Positions 18,625 to 27,802 of a stretch of DNA of 64,000 nucleotides are shown here, piece after piece (positions within the stretch are counted from its first letter, which is position 1; each line of letters begins with the position of its first letter). Source of the stretch: Nguyenibacter vanlangensis (lineage in GTDB: Bacteria > Pseudomonadota > Alphaproteobacteria > Acetobacterales > Acetobacteraceae); NCBI RefSeq assembly GCF_038719015.1, contig NZ_CP152276.1, forward strand, positions 3,358,501-3,422,500. The letters are read 5' to 3'. Made by a program: the position numbers and the translations under genes. The notes below the pieces were generated by a model. The model was not told where the DNA came from. It did no database searches and saw only the letters and a list, made by a program, of their open reading frames with translations.

Positions 18625-19067
18625 TTCTTTATCCAGCTTGTCGACCGGCGGTCGAGCGGGATGTCGCAAATTCTCCATGATCTGTTGTTCATATGCAACA
18701 GAAGACAGATGTGCAACGGCCATGCCAGGCAGGTCGTTCGCCATGGGGCCTGGATTGAAATATGTCGTATTATGTCAAAACAATATGCAAAATTATCCAG
18801 GAATATTTGTTGCTGACAAAAAATATGTCGCAGGGACGCCTTCCCGTATCAAATCGCTCCATGCATGATCTCTGTGTTACAAAAGACACAAATCCGGGTC
18901 GCGATGGCACCGGAAAGCCGGGTGCGCGCGCCATCAGGCATGCGTCGCGCCACGCGGCGTAATCATTCTTATTCGTTGATCGAATCGATCTAAACAATCT
19001 ATTTTCACGTTTGATTTGATTGGTGCATCGTCCGCCGGTCGCGTCCCCGCAGAACGGTCCCGTCACC
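18625..19067. other. Divergent intergenic region, receptor 3 / TDT transporter
   Basis: About 440 bases. On the minus strand a TTGACA lies near 18775 but has no good -10 partner. The frame of the plus-strand transporter is open from a TTG at 19020. No gene or RNA is recognised. Confidence 0.4.
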
Positions 19068-20207
19068 ATGATGAATGTCCAGTCGCCTTTCCCGTCCGGT
19101 CGCGCCTGCGACGACGATTCGTATCCTGTCATCCGGCGCTTCACGCCCAACTGGTTCGCCGTCACGATGGGCACCGGCGTGCTGGGGCTGGCCTTGCATC
19201 AGGCGCCCTTCCGCACCGCGGCGACCGAGGTCGTTTCCACGGCCCTGTGGGGGGTGGCCGGCCTGCTCTGGCTGCTGTTCGCCGGGCTGTACGCGGCGCG
19301 CTGGGTCCTGTACCCGCATGAGGCGCGGCGCATCTTCGACCATCCGGTCATGGCGACCTTCCTGGGCGCCATTCCGATGGGGCTGGCGACGGTCATCGGC
19401 GGCCTGCTGGCTTTCGGCGTTCCCAGCTGGGGGCAGGGCGCGGTCGGTGCGGCCGTGGCGTTGTGGTGGTGCGATGCGGCTTTGTCCGTCGCGGTCGGGA
19501 TCGGCATCCCGCTGGCGATGATCGTCCGTCAGGACCACACGCTGCCCGCAATGACCGGGGTCTGGCTGCTGCCGATCGTCGCGGCCGAGGTCGCGGCCGC
19601 GACCGCGGGCGCGCTGCTGCCGCACCTGTCCGACCCGGCCGCGGCGTGGCGGATGCTGATCCTTTCTTACGCGCTCTGGGCATTTTCCGTGCCCCTGGCC
19701 TGCAGCGTGCTGGCGATCCTGGTGCTGCGGCTGATGCTGCACAAGCTGCCCCCGCGTGAGATGGCGGCCTCGGGCTGGCTGGCCCTGGGGCCGCTTGGGA
19801 CCGGCGCGCTGGGGCTCCTGGCGCTGGGCCAGGACGCGCCGGCGATCTGCGACGCCAACGGCATGGCGGCGCTCGGGCCCGTGGCCGCCGGCGCCGGTAT
19901 CGTCGGCGGGACGATCCTGTGGGGCTATGGCGCGTGGTGGCTGATGTTCGGGGTTGCGACTGCCCTGCGCTATCTGCGGCAGGGGTTGCCGTTCAACCTG
20001 GGGTGCTGGGGGTTCACCTTCCCGCTGGGGGTCTATGCCCTGGCTACCCTGACCCTGGCGCGCCAGACGCACCTGGCGCTGCTGGCGGTGATCGGCGGCG
20101 TGCTGGTGGCGGGCCTGGCGGTGATCTGGGCCATCGTCGCGGCGCATACGCTGCGCGGAGCCTGGCGGCGCACCCTGTTCGCAGCGCCCTGTCTCGGCCT
20201 GCCATAA
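19068..20207 (+). CDS. TDT-family transporter (SLAC1/TehA-like)
   Basis: Integral membrane protein of about 379 residues with ten hydrophobic segments, of the tellurite-resistance/dicarboxylate transporter (voltage-dependent anion channel) family. Family hallmarks are FTPNWFAVTMGTGVLGLAL in the first helix and CWGFTFPLGVYALATLTLA near the end. The substrate is probably an anion such as sulfite, malate or another organic acid, but it cannot be read from the sequence. The start is uncertain: ATG codons at 19068 and 19071, TTG at 19020 and GTG at 19023 are all in frame, and no strong ribosome-binding site singles one out. It is convergent with the EamA gene. Confidence 0.85.
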   Translation: MMNVQSPFPSGRACDDDSYPVIRRFTPNWFAVTMGTGVLGLALHQAPFRTAATEVVSTALWGVAGLLWLLFAGLYAARWVLYPHEARRIFDHPVMATFLGAIPMGLATVIGGLLAFGVPSWGQGAVGAAVALWWCDAALSVAVGIGIPLAMIVRQDHTLPAMTGVWLLPIVAAEVAAATAGALLPHLSDPAAAWRMLILSYALWAFSVPLACSVLAILVLRLMLHKLPPREMAASGWLALGPLGTGALGLLALGQDAPAICDANGMAALGPVAAGAGIVGGTILWGYGAWWLMFGVATALRYLRQGLPFNLGCWGFTFPLGVYALATLTLARQTHLALLAVIGGVLVAGLAVIWAIVAAHTLRGAWRRTLFAAPCLGLP

Positions 20208-20226
20208 CGGCGGAAGGCGGGGGCGC

Positions 20227-21150
20227 TCAGGGCTCGCCGGCCGTCGCCGCTGCGGGCCGGGCCGCGCGGGGAACCATCACGCCGCCGATCGAAGCCGCCA
20301 CGATGCACAGGATGCCGATCCATTGCGAGGGGGCCAGGCGTTCGCCCAGCAGGGCCAGCCCGATCAGGGCCGCCATCACCGGGTCCAGGCTGGCCAGGAT
20401 GCCGTACTGCCGGGCGTTCAGATGCTTCATCGCCAGCATTTCCAGCGTATAGGGCAGCGCCGAGGACAGCACGGCCACCACGCCTGCCAGCGCGGCGGCG
20501 GCGGGATGGGCCGCAACATGCGGCAGGGTGGGCACGAAGACCGGCGTCGCCAGCAGCGCGCCGACCGCCAGGCCGATGGCGGTGGCCCGTGGCGCGTCCA
20601 TCCGTCGGCTGACACGCGCGCCGACCAGGATGTAGACCGCCCAGGCCGCCCCCGCGAGCAGCGCGAAGACGACTCCCAGCAGGTCGATCCCGCCGTCATG
20701 CAGCGCCGCCCCCGGCTGCAGCAGAAGTCCCAGCCCCGCTAACACCAGGGCCGCCAGCAGCAGATCGACCGGCCGGCGCGACTCCGCGAAAGTCAGGATC
20801 AGCGGCCCCAGGAATTCGACCGCCACGGCGATGCCCAGCGGCAGGCGTGCCAGTGCCAGATAGAACAGCATGTTCATCACGGCGATCGACGCGCCATAGC
20901 GGGCGACCAGCAGCAATGTCCCCCGGTCGGGGGCCGCGCGCCACGGGCGCACCAGCGCGCCCAGCAGGATCGCGCCCAGCCACAGCCGCAGGCTGACGGT
21001 GCCCAGCGGGCCGAATTGCACGAAGACCAGTTTCGCCAGCGACCCGCCGACCTGGAACGACGCGATGCCGCCCAGCAGCAGCAAGGCGGCGCCGACCGGC
21101 CCGCCGGGTTTCTGCCCGGAAATGGCGTCCGGGGCCGTGCCGGTGGCCAT
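20227..21150 (-). CDS. EamA/DMT-family exporter (RhtA-like)
   Basis: A 307-residue membrane protein with ten predicted helices in two EamA repeats (about residues 18-145 and 155-290). The second repeat includes LSSALPYTLEMLAMKHLNARQYGILASLDPVMAAL, split here only by family convention. That arrangement (ALPY.LEM.AL..L....FG.L.SL.P..AAL) is characteristic of RhtA-type threonine/homoserine exporters. It lies 86 bases downstream of parE on the other side of an intergenic gap, same strand. Substrate specificity is inferred only from family resemblance. Confidence 0.82.
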   Translation of the reverse strand: MATGTAPDAISGQKPGGPVGAALLLLGGIASFQVGGSLAKLVFVQFGPLGTVSLRLWLGAILLGALVRPWRAAPDRGTLLLVARYGASIAVMNMLFYLALARLPLGIAVAVEFLGPLILTFAESRRPVDLLLAALVLAGLGLLLQPGAALHDGGIDLLGVVFALLAGAAWAVYILVGARVSRRMDAPRATAIGLAVGALLATPVFVPTLPHVAAHPAAAALAGVVAVLSSALPYTLEMLAMKHLNARQYGILASLDPVMAALIGLALLGERLAPSQWIGILCIVAASIGGVMVPRAARPAAATAGEP

Positions 21151-21236
21151 GATGGTCTGTATCCTGCGTCAGAAGGTCGGTGTTGGTGCCGTACGGCAGG
21201 AGGGGCAGTGGGACAAGATCCGATGAGACAGGATCT

Positions 21237-23264
21237 TCAGACGTCCAGATCCTCGACCATGCTCGCATGCTCCTGGATGAACTGGAAGCGGAGTTCCGCC
21301 CGCCGGCCCATCAGGTGCTCGACCCGCTCGCTGGTCAGGGCGCGGTCCTCGGCCGGGGTGACCACGCGCAGCAGGGTGCGCCGCTTCGGGTCCATCGTCG
21401 TCTGCTTCAGGTCGCCCGGTGGCATTTCCCCCAGGCCCTTGAAGCGCGAGACCTCGATTTTCGCGTTCGGCTTGAAATCGCGCTTCAGCTTGCGTTCCCG
21501 GTCGGCGTCATCCATCGCATAGACCGTCTTGCCGCCCTGGGTCAGCCGGTAGAGCGGCGGCTGCGCCAGATACAGGTGCCCCTGGCGGATCAGATCGGGC
21601 AGCTCGCGGTAGAAGAAGGTCATTAGCAGCGATGCGATATGTGCGCCGTCCACGTCGGCGTCGGTCATGATGATGACCCGGCCATAGCGCAGGCGGGCGG
21701 CCTCGAACCGGTCGCCGACGCCGCAGCCCAGCGCTTCGATCAGGTCGCGCAGCTCCTGGTTGGCGCGCAGTTTCTCGGTCGAGGCGCTGGCTACGTTCAG
21801 GATCTTGCCGCGCAGCGGCAGCACGGCCTGGGTCTCGCGGTTGCGGGCCTGCTTGGCCGACCCGCCGGCGGAATCGCCCTCGACCAGGAAGATCTCGGTC
21901 TCGGCCGCGTTCTCGCGCGTGCAATCGGTCAGCTTGCCCGGCAGGCGCAGGCGCCGGGTCGCGCTCTTGCGCGGCGTGTCCTTCAGGTCGCGGCGGCGCA
22001 GCCGCTCCTCGGCGCGTTCGATGATGAAGGCCAGCAGATTGTCGGCCTGCGCCGGATGGCCGGCCAGCCATTGTTCGAACCGGTCGCGCAGCGCGGTCTC
22101 GACCAGCCGGCCGGCCTCGGGCGAGGTCAGCTTCTCCTTGGTCTGGCCCTGGAATTGCGGATCGCGGATGAAGGCCGACAATTTGGCCGCCAGCGCCCCC
22201 AGCACGTCATCGGCATTGATCGAAGCGGCGCGCTTGTTGGAACGCTGCTCGCCCCAGGCGCGGAACCCCTTCAGCAGGGCCGCGCGGAATCCCGTCTCGT
22301 GCGTGCCGCCCTGCGGCGTCGGGATGGTGTTGCAATAGGACGCAAGATTGGCCGACCCGGATTCCAGGAAGGCGATGGCCCATTCCATCCGTCCGGTAGC
22401 CGCGCCGTCGGGGCCGACCGGCAGGTCGGCCTCGCCCGACCACATGTCGGTCAGCAGGGTGGCCGCGCCCAGTTCGTCGCGCAGGCTGTCGGCCAGGCCA
22501 CCGGGGAAATGCAGCACGGATTCGGCCGGGATGTCGGCGTCGCGAATCAGCGCCGGGTCGCACGACCAGCGGATCGTCACCCCCCGGAACAGATAGGCCT
22601 TCGACCGGCACAGCCGGTACAGCCGCGCGGGCGAGAAATGCAGCCGACCGAAAATCTGCGGATCGGGGGTAAAGCGGATCTGCGTGCCGCGCCGGTTCTG
22701 CGTGGCGCCGATCCGCTCCAGGGGCGTGACCGGATGGCCGCGTTCGTAGACCTGGCGCCAGACCGCGCGATCGCGCGCGACCTCGACTTCCATCCGCGCC
22801 GCCAGCGCATTGACCACCGACGAGCCCACGCCATGCAGGCCGCCCGACGTGGCATAGGCCTTGCCCGAGAACTTGCCGCCGGCATGCAGCGTGGTCAGGA
22901 TGACCTCCAGCGCCGAGCGATCCTTGAATTTCGGGTGAGGATCGACCGGGATGCCGCGCCCGTTGTCGCGGATCGTCAGCCAGTCGCCGGCCTCCAGCGT
23001 GACGTCGATCGTGGTGGCGTGGCCGGCCACGGCCTCGTCCATCGCATTGTCCAGGATCTCGGACGCCAGGTGGTGATAGGCGACCTCGTCCGTGCCGCCG
23101 ATATACATCCCGGGTCGGCGCCGCACGGGCTCCAGCCCCTCCAGCACCTCGATCGCGCTGGCGTCGTACTCTCCACCGTCGCCGCGCGCCGGTGCGCTGG
23201 GCGCGGCCGGACGGTTGCGTGTGTCCCGGTTCGGCCGCGGCGCGGAGAAGAGATCGTCGTTCAT
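21237..23264 (-). CDS. parE: DNA topoisomerase IV subunit B
   Basis: ATPase subunit of topoisomerase IV, which decatenates daughter chromosomes together with ParC. The 675 residues show the GHKL ATP site (NAMDEAVAGHA, RDNGRGIPVD, GGLHGVGSSVVNAL), the transducer domain, the TOPRIM metal-binding motifs (EGDSAGGSAKQARNR and MTDADVDGAHI) and the GyrB/ParE C-terminal domain (RFKGLGEMPPGDLKQTTMDP). Its length fits ParE rather than the longer GyrB, and the sequence lacks the GyrB-specific insert of about 170 residues. The ATG at 23264 precedes a short disordered N terminus. parC is not in the window. Confidence 0.95.
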   Translation of the reverse strand: MNDDLFSAPRPNRDTRNRPAAPSAPARGDGGEYDASAIEVLEGLEPVRRRPGMYIGGTDEVAYHHLASEILDNAMDEAVAGHATTIDVTLEAGDWLTIRDNGRGIPVDPHPKFKDRSALEVILTTLHAGGKFSGKAYATSGGLHGVGSSVVNALAARMEVEVARDRAVWRQVYERGHPVTPLERIGATQNRRGTQIRFTPDPQIFGRLHFSPARLYRLCRSKAYLFRGVTIRWSCDPALIRDADIPAESVLHFPGGLADSLRDELGAATLLTDMWSGEADLPVGPDGAATGRMEWAIAFLESGSANLASYCNTIPTPQGGTHETGFRAALLKGFRAWGEQRSNKRAASINADDVLGALAAKLSAFIRDPQFQGQTKEKLTSPEAGRLVETALRDRFEQWLAGHPAQADNLLAFIIERAEERLRRRDLKDTPRKSATRRLRLPGKLTDCTRENAAETEIFLVEGDSAGGSAKQARNRETQAVLPLRGKILNVASASTEKLRANQELRDLIEALGCGVGDRFEAARLRYGRVIIMTDADVDGAHIASLLMTFFYRELPDLIRQGHLYLAQPPLYRLTQGGKTVYAMDDADRERKLKRDFKPNAKIEVSRFKGLGEMPPGDLKQTTMDPKRRTLLRVVTPAEDRALTSERVEHLMGRRAELRFQFIQEHASMVEDLDV

Positions 23265-23375
23265 GGAGTGTTCTTTGTTCCGCCACCCCGGCGCCTGTCA
23301 AGCGCGCCCGTCGTGGCACGTGCCCCACCGGCCGGCGTCGCCCGTCTTTCAGTCCCCTGCGTTCCGCTGCCCGCC

Positions 23376-23918
23376 TCAGCTACGGGTCGAATGCGTCCGC
23401 CGGCCGCGATAACGGGTGCGGATTTCGGTGCGCAGGCTCCGCTCGGGCGCGATGCAGGTCTCGTAGGAGGCCGGCTGGATGATGTCCTTGGCCTGGGCAT
23501 AGCTGGACAGATCGGCCGGCGTATCCAGGACCGCGACCTCGTCGAACATCGCAGCGCGCTGGTTGCAGAAGGCGGTGCCGGCCTTCAGCCCCCGCTCGGA
23601 CTGCACGTTGGCCAGTTGGGTGATGTAGTCGTCATGCTCCCGCTGGGCGCTGCGGCCATAGGTGGCGCGGAAATAGCCGTTCAGCGTGTTCTCCTCGGCC
23701 AGCAGCGTGCCGCGGAACTGGGCGACGAAGCTGTTGTAGCGGTCCTGCATGTTGCACGACAGCGCCGTGACCATCAGCTCGCTCTTCAGGCCCTGGACGT
23801 CGAACGCCTCATGCGCGGGTGAGGTGGTACAGGCATCAGCCGCCATCGCCGCCTGGCCGTTCAAAAAACCGGCAAGCGCCATGCCGGCCATTGCGGCACG
23901 CCGAATCGGAAAAGACAT
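23376..23918 (-). CDS. Exported hypothetical protein, Cys-rich, 180 residues
   Basis: Unrecognised small secreted protein. It has a signal peptide (AAMAGMALAGFLNGQAAMAA), and the mature part carries four cysteines (DACTTS, LSCNM, FCNQ, ETCIAP), enough for two disulphides. It has several Tyr/Gln-rich helices and a basic C terminus (RTRYRGRRTHS). A GGAG ribosome-binding site precedes the start at 23918. It follows the same strand as parE, 111 bases upstream, and may be cotranscribed. No function is proposed. Confidence 0.75.
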   Translation of the reverse strand: MSFPIRRAAMAGMALAGFLNGQAAMAADACTTSPAHEAFDVQGLKSELMVTALSCNMQDRYNSFVAQFRGTLLAEENTLNGYFRATYGRSAQREHDDYITQLANVQSERGLKAGTAFCNQRAAMFDEVAVLDTPADLSSYAQAKDIIQPASYETCIAPERSLRTEIRTRYRGRRTHSTRS

Positions 23919-24303
23919 GGTGCGATTTCTCCAGACCGATCAAGGTGCTGCGCCGGATGGCAGCCGGCATATGAACCAATATGTGAACTAGATTGGCTAG
24001 AACTTTATAATGGCAACATAACCCTGGCGGTTGCGTTGGCAATTAAAATCTGGGTCCGTTCGGACGCGCTTCTATCGTCCGGGGGCGCGGGCCGCAAGCG
24101 TTCCGGTGCCGCATTTCCGCGTGCTCGGGCGTTGTCCCGATGGTCCGTCCGGGCAGGTCCGAACGGTGTCGGCCGGCGGGCCGGCACGCAGATTCACGCG
24201 GCGGGGGAGTTCCACCGTCCCGCGATCTGCTCTAGAGCGGTGGCCGGCGATTTTCGACCGCGTGCCCCGGCGCCTGCGGTCTGTGAACAAGCGGAGCTGA
24301 CGA
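23919..24303. other. Intergenic region between divergent small exported proteins
   Basis: This 385-base region contains one good -10 element (next feature). Otherwise I see no gene, tRNA or repeat. Confidence 0.4.
23983..24011 (+). promoter_or_regulatory. Possible sigma-70 promoter
   Basis: A perfect TATAAT at 24006-24011 lies 17 bases after a weak -35, GTGAAC. The nearest plus-strand gene starts at 24304, so the transcript would have a leader of nearly 290 bases or would be a separate small RNA. Confidence 0.4.
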
Positions 24304-24843
24304 GTGCGAGTGCGACTGTCTTCTGCAATCCTGGTGGCGGCGTCCGCGCTGCTGGCCGGCTGTCAAAACAGGCCCGTGATACAGGCCGCCGTGCCGCCCA
24401 ACCCGTTCGGCTATCTGAAGCGTTCGGCGGTCTGCAAGGTCGGTCCCGTGCGTCCGGACGCGTCGGGCCAATTGCAGGCCAGCATGACCGTGCGGAGCGA
24501 TGACGGGAATTGCGAGATCCTGGTTCAGCAGGATGGCGGGCAGTCCTATGCCTCGTTCGGCGTGGCGCCGGCGCCCGAGCACGGCAAAGCGTTCATCTAT
24601 AATTACAATAATCACACTTATGTGACGTACACGCCCAACACCGCCTATGCCGGGCCGGACCATTTCACGGTGACGCTGATCCGCGGCAGCGGCCTGCCGC
24701 GCCGGTCGCTGGTCGTGGCCGCCAGCGTCGACGCCACGGGCGTCGTGGTGCCGACCCCCGCCGTCACCGCCCCGCCGCCACCCGCGCCGGTCAAGAAGAA
24801 GACGGCGCGTCGCCGGACGACGCACACCGCCCAGCATCACTAA
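24304..24843 (+). CDS. Putative lipoprotein with basic C-terminal tail
   Basis: Outer-membrane or periplasmic lipoprotein candidate of 179 residues. The GTG start follows GGAG. The signal sequence ends in a good lipobox (ASALLAGC, Cys20). The middle (about residues 45-140) is beta-rich and ends in TYTPNTAYAGPDHFTVTL, resembling an Ig-like/cadherin-type repeat with the PN..Y.G.D.F.. pattern seen in bacterial adhesin-like domains. The tail is Pro-rich and then Lys/Arg/His-rich (VKKKTARRRTTHTAQHH), perhaps contacting peptidoglycan or the inner leaflet. Its function is unknown. Confidence 0.72.
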   Translation: MRVRLSSAILVAASALLAGCQNRPVIQAAVPPNPFGYLKRSAVCKVGPVRPDASGQLQASMTVRSDDGNCEILVQQDGGQSYASFGVAPAPEHGKAFIYNYNNHTYVTYTPNTAYAGPDHFTVTLIRGSGLPRRSLVVAASVDATGVVVPTPAVTAPPPPAPVKKKTARRRTTHTAQHH

Positions 24844-24855
24844 GGGCATCACTAA

Positions 24856-24875
24856 GGCCGGCGCCACCGCCGGCC
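24856..24875. terminator. Hairpin between convergent genes
   Basis: Perfect 8-bp stem GGCCGGCG / CGCCGGCC with a 4-nt loop, between the lipoprotein stop and the convergent Rrf2 stop. There is no T tract. Confidence 0.55.
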
Positions 24876-24914
24876 GTCAGATCCGATCAATCAGACCGGA
24901 TCAGATTGACCCGG

Positions 24915-25364
24915 TCAGATCGAAAAGGTGATCGGCTCGGCCAGCGGGCGGCGCATGCCGCTGGACTCGGCGCGGCGGACCAGGTCGTCCAGGGTCAGCT
25001 TGCGGCACTGGCCGGATACCGCATCATCCAGCTTCTGCCAGCAGGGTTCGATCACCTTGGCGAACAGCGCGCCGGCCGGGCCGTCATCGGTCGACGAATC
25101 GTCTGCGGTGGCGGTATCGACGATATCGGCCAGCGTGATGTCCCGGCGTGGGCGGCCCAGGCGGTAGCCGCCGCGCGGCCCGCGCACGCTCTCCAGCAGC
25201 CCGGAACGCGACAGGGTCTGCAGCAGCGGTTCGATGCCGCGTCGCGCCAGGCCCGCGCGCTCGGCGATGTCGGCGGCGCTGACCGTGCCGCTTCGCCCGG
25301 CATGAAACGCGACATCCAGCATGATAAGGACCGCGATCATCGCCCTGTCACGCCGAAGCAGCAT
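24915..25364 (-). CDS. Rrf2-family transcriptional regulator
   Basis: A 149-residue winged-helix regulator. The N-terminal HTH (TVSAADIAERAGLARRGIEPLLQTLSRSGLL, broken here by family convention) and the wing SVRGPRGGYRLGRP are typical of Rrf2/IscR/CymR. Only two cysteines lie in the region where IscR has three cluster ligands (EPCWQKL and SGQCRKL), so an IscR-type [2Fe-2S] site is doubtful. It is divergent from cysK, and regulation of cysteine synthesis in the manner of CymR is a reasonable guess. Confidence 0.85.
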   Translation of the reverse strand: MLLRRDRAMIAVLIMLDVAFHAGRSGTVSAADIAERAGLARRGIEPLLQTLSRSGLLESVRGPRGGYRLGRPRRDITLADIVDTATADDSSTDDGPAGALFAKVIEPCWQKLDDAVSGQCRKLTLDDLVRRAESSGMRRPLAEPITFSI

Positions 25365-25456
25365 CCCCGTTCTCTCCTGTCCTGCCGTGTGTCCGATCCG
25401 GCGCGCGGGCGGCCCGGCGCAGGGTTAATGGCGGAAATCTAACAGGAACGGGGACG

Positions 25457-25493
25457 ATGATCCACGTTTCTGTTCGGTATGATGGTGGATTAT
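25457..25493. promoter_or_regulatory. Dyad in the Rrf2-cysK divergent region
   Basis: ATGATCCAC at 25457-25465 and GTGGATTAT at 25485-25493 form an inverted repeat (8 of 9 positions) around a TATGAT -10-like element at 25478-25483. It is a candidate operator for the adjacent Rrf2 regulator acting on cysK. Confidence 0.4.
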
Positions 25494-25593
25494 CTCCATG
25501 ATTGCGATTAAATCCGCGTCAGGGGCCGTGCCGGGGAATATGGAACGGTGCGATTGCCGGAACGGCCGTGATGCAGGCGAAGGGGAGATGACG

Positions 25594-26571
25594 ATGGCGG
25601 ATGAAGACCGGCTGGGCCTGGCCCATCCCAGGGGCCGGGTGTACGATTCGATCGTCGATACGGTCGGTGGCACGCCGCTGGTTGGGTTGCCGCACCTGAC
25701 GCGTGAGGACGAACTGACCAGCCGCATTTTGCTGAAGCTGGAATTCTTCAACCCGCTGGCCTCGGTCAAGGACCGGATCGGCGCGGCCATGGTGCTGGCC
25801 GCAGAACGGCGGGGGGAGATCGTGCCCGGCAAGACGGTGCTGGTCGAGCCGACCTCGGGCAATACCGGCATTTCGCTGGCTTTCGTCGCCGTGGCGCGGG
25901 GATACCGGCTGATCGTCACCATGCCGGAGGGCGCGTCGGTCGAACGGCGCAAGATGCTGCGCCTGCTGGATGCCGAACTGGAATTGACGCCGGCGCGGCT
26001 GGGCATGGCCGGCGCGATTGCCCGGGCCGAGGACATCCTGAAGAAGACGCCCCATGCCTGGATGCCGCGCCAGTTCGACAATCCCGATAATCCCGCCATT
26101 CATGCCGCCACCACGGCCGAGGAGATCTGGGCCGACACCGAGGGTACGGTGGATATCGTCGTGGCAGGCCTGGGTACTGGCGGCACCGCCAGCGGCATCG
26201 CCCATGCGCTGAAGCCGCGCAAAGAGGGGCTGGCGGTCTATGGCGTCGAACCGGTCGAAAGCGCGGTCCTGAGCGGGGACGAGGCCGGCCCCCACGGTAT
26301 CCAGGGCATCGGCCCGGGTTTCTGCCCCCATACGCTGGACCTGGCCGCGCTGGACGGCGTGCTGACTGTGTCCGAGCGCGAGGCGATCGCCGCCGCCCGC
26401 CGCTGCGCCCGGCTGGACGGGGTGCCGATCGGCATTTCCTCGGGCGCCGCGCTGCATGCGGGGATAAGACTGGCCCAGAAGCCGGAACATGCGGGCAAGA
26501 CGATCGTGGTGATCGCGCCGTCCTTCGCCGAACGCTATCTGTCCACTTCGCTCTTCACCGGCCTGGCCTGA
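25594..26571 (+). CDS. cysK: Cysteine synthase (O-acetylserine sulfhydrylase)
   Basis: PLP enzyme of 325 residues making cysteine from O-acetylserine and sulfide. The PLP lysine is Lys59 in NPLASVKDRIG, the phosphate loop is EPTSGNTGISLAF, and the conserved GTGGTASGI and ISSGAA segments are present. The start at 25594 was chosen because AGGGGAG at 25581-25587 is correctly spaced for it; the ATG at 25588 is too close, and the open frame extends to 25498. The protein lacks the C-terminal CBS pair of cystathionine beta-synthases, so CysK is preferred. It is divergent from an Rrf2 regulator with a dyad in between. Confidence 0.93.
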   Translation: MADEDRLGLAHPRGRVYDSIVDTVGGTPLVGLPHLTREDELTSRILLKLEFFNPLASVKDRIGAAMVLAAERRGEIVPGKTVLVEPTSGNTGISLAFVAVARGYRLIVTMPEGASVERRKMLRLLDAELELTPARLGMAGAIARAEDILKKTPHAWMPRQFDNPDNPAIHAATTAEEIWADTEGTVDIVVAGLGTGGTASGIAHALKPRKEGLAVYGVEPVESAVLSGDEAGPHGIQGIGPGFCPHTLDLAALDGVLTVSEREAIAAARRCARLDGVPIGISSGAALHAGIRLAQKPEHAGKTIVVIAPSFAERYLSTSLFTGLA

Positions 26572-26605
26572 GTTTTCATGCTCCCGGGCCAAAGCTGGCC
26601 GGTCC

Positions 26606-26625
26606 AAGGGGCCATATGGCCCCTT
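26606..26625. terminator. Perfect palindrome between convergent genes
   Basis: A 20-bp perfect palindrome centred on ATAT (AAGGGGCC on one arm) lies between the cysK stop and the convergent ompA-like stop. It is probably a bidirectional terminator, although T runs are absent. Confidence 0.55.
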
Positions 26626-26653
26626 GCGGGTTCGGGCAGAGCCCGGCCGTGAC

Positions 26654-27802
26654 TTATTTCAGAATGATCTCGACGCGCCGATTCTGCGGCTCGCGGGTGT
26701 TGGGGCCGGTCGGCACCAGCGGATGCGATTCGCCGAAGCCGTGGATCTCGATCGCGGCGCCGGGCACGCCGTCGCGGACCAGTTCGGCCTGCACGGCCTG
26801 GGCGCGGCGCAGCGACAGCGCCATGTTGTAGCGTGCGCCGCGCGGCCCGGGATGGGCGGCGGAATTGTCGGTATAGCCGTCCACCTCGATCCGCGTCGTC
26901 TGGGTGTGGGTCGATGCCTGGGCAGCGGCCGCGACGATGCTGCGGGCACGCTCGGTCAGCGCCGCCTTGTCCCAGTCGAAGAACACCAGATAAGTCCGGC
27001 TCTGCGCGGGCGCCGGAGCCGCGGGTTCGGGCGCGGGCGGCGGCGGCGGGGGCGCCGGATTGAATTCGTAGCGCAGGCCCAGCAGCAGGGAATGGTTGAA
27101 ATCGGTCTTGGTGTCGCGATTGCCCGACGACGCGCCATAGGGGTGCATCATGTCATAGCCGCCGATGGTGCCCAGCGCGCGCGCACCGTGCGACTGGGGC
27201 CCCAGCATCGTCCAGAACCGGTATTCCGCGGTGGCCGACAGCCCGACCACCCACGGCACCGGGAAGGCCAGGCCGAAGATCCCCTGATAGGCGAAATTGC
27301 CGTAGGTGCCGCCGATCTGCTGGCTGAAGCTGTTGTTCGGCGCCGTGACGCTGGCATTCATCGCCTGCCAGGCATAGCCGACGCCCGCGCCGAAATACGG
27401 GAACAGCCAGCTCTTACCGATATCCATGTCGAACAGGGCATTGGCCATGACGCCATAGGTCTGCTGGCGCCCGCCGGCCCGGCTGCCGGGCACTGCGCCC
27501 GAATTGAAGCCCTGCAGCCCGTTATTGCGGTAATTGCCCTCGATTTCCACGCGGAAACCGTTGCCCAGGCCCCAGCCGACGCTGCCGATGCCGGTGACGC
27601 CGGTATGGTAGCTGTCGCGCCCGTCGGGGAAATTGGGCGAGGACCGTACCCGCTGGTCCTGGTTGAAGCTGGCCCCGCCGGCGCCGGCGACATACAGGCC
27701 CTGCACCGGCTGGGCAGCGGCCGGGGCCACGGACAGGACGGCGCCGAGGGCGCATGAAGCCGCGAGGAAGGACCCCGTAAGCAATCCGTGCCGCAATGTC
27801 AT
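26654..27802 (-). CDS. OmpA-family outer-membrane protein
   Basis: Peptidoglycan-anchored outer-membrane protein of 382 residues. The start at 27802 (AGG six bases upstream) gives a signal peptide ending VAPAAAQP. Residues 25-270 form an eight-stranded barrel (repeated aromatic/Gly strands such as GLYVAGAGGASFN and LLLGLRYEFNP). A Pro/Ala hinge follows (APPPPPPAPEPAAPAPA), and the C-terminal OmpA/MotB domain binds peptidoglycan (FDWDKAALTERARSIV, VDGYTDNSA, LSLRRAQAV, GFGESHPLVPT, NRRVEI). The domain order is canonical. It stabilises the envelope and probably forms a small pore. Confidence 0.92.
   Translation of the reverse strand: MTLRHGLLTGSFLAASCALGAVLSVAPAAAQPVQGLYVAGAGGASFNQDQRVRSSPNFPDGRDSYHTGVTGIGSVGWGLGNGFRVEIEGNYRNNGLQGFNSGAVPGSRAGGRQQTYGVMANALFDMDIGKSWLFPYFGAGVGYAWQAMNASVTAPNNSFSQQIGGTYGNFAYQGIFGLAFPVPWVVGLSATAEYRFWTMLGPQSHGARALGTIGGYDMMHPYGASSGNRDTKTDFNHSLLLGLRYEFNPAPPPPPPAPEPAAPAPAQSRTYLVFFDWDKAALTERARSIVAAAAQASTHTQTTRIEVDGYTDNSAAHPGPRGARYNMALSLRRAQAVQAELVRDGVPGAAIEIHGFGESHPLVPTGPNTREPQNRRVEIILK

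Noticed and set aside
21639..23822. A 727-codon plus-strand frame opposite parE
   Set aside because: Shadow of a well-defined gene, with no domain of its own.
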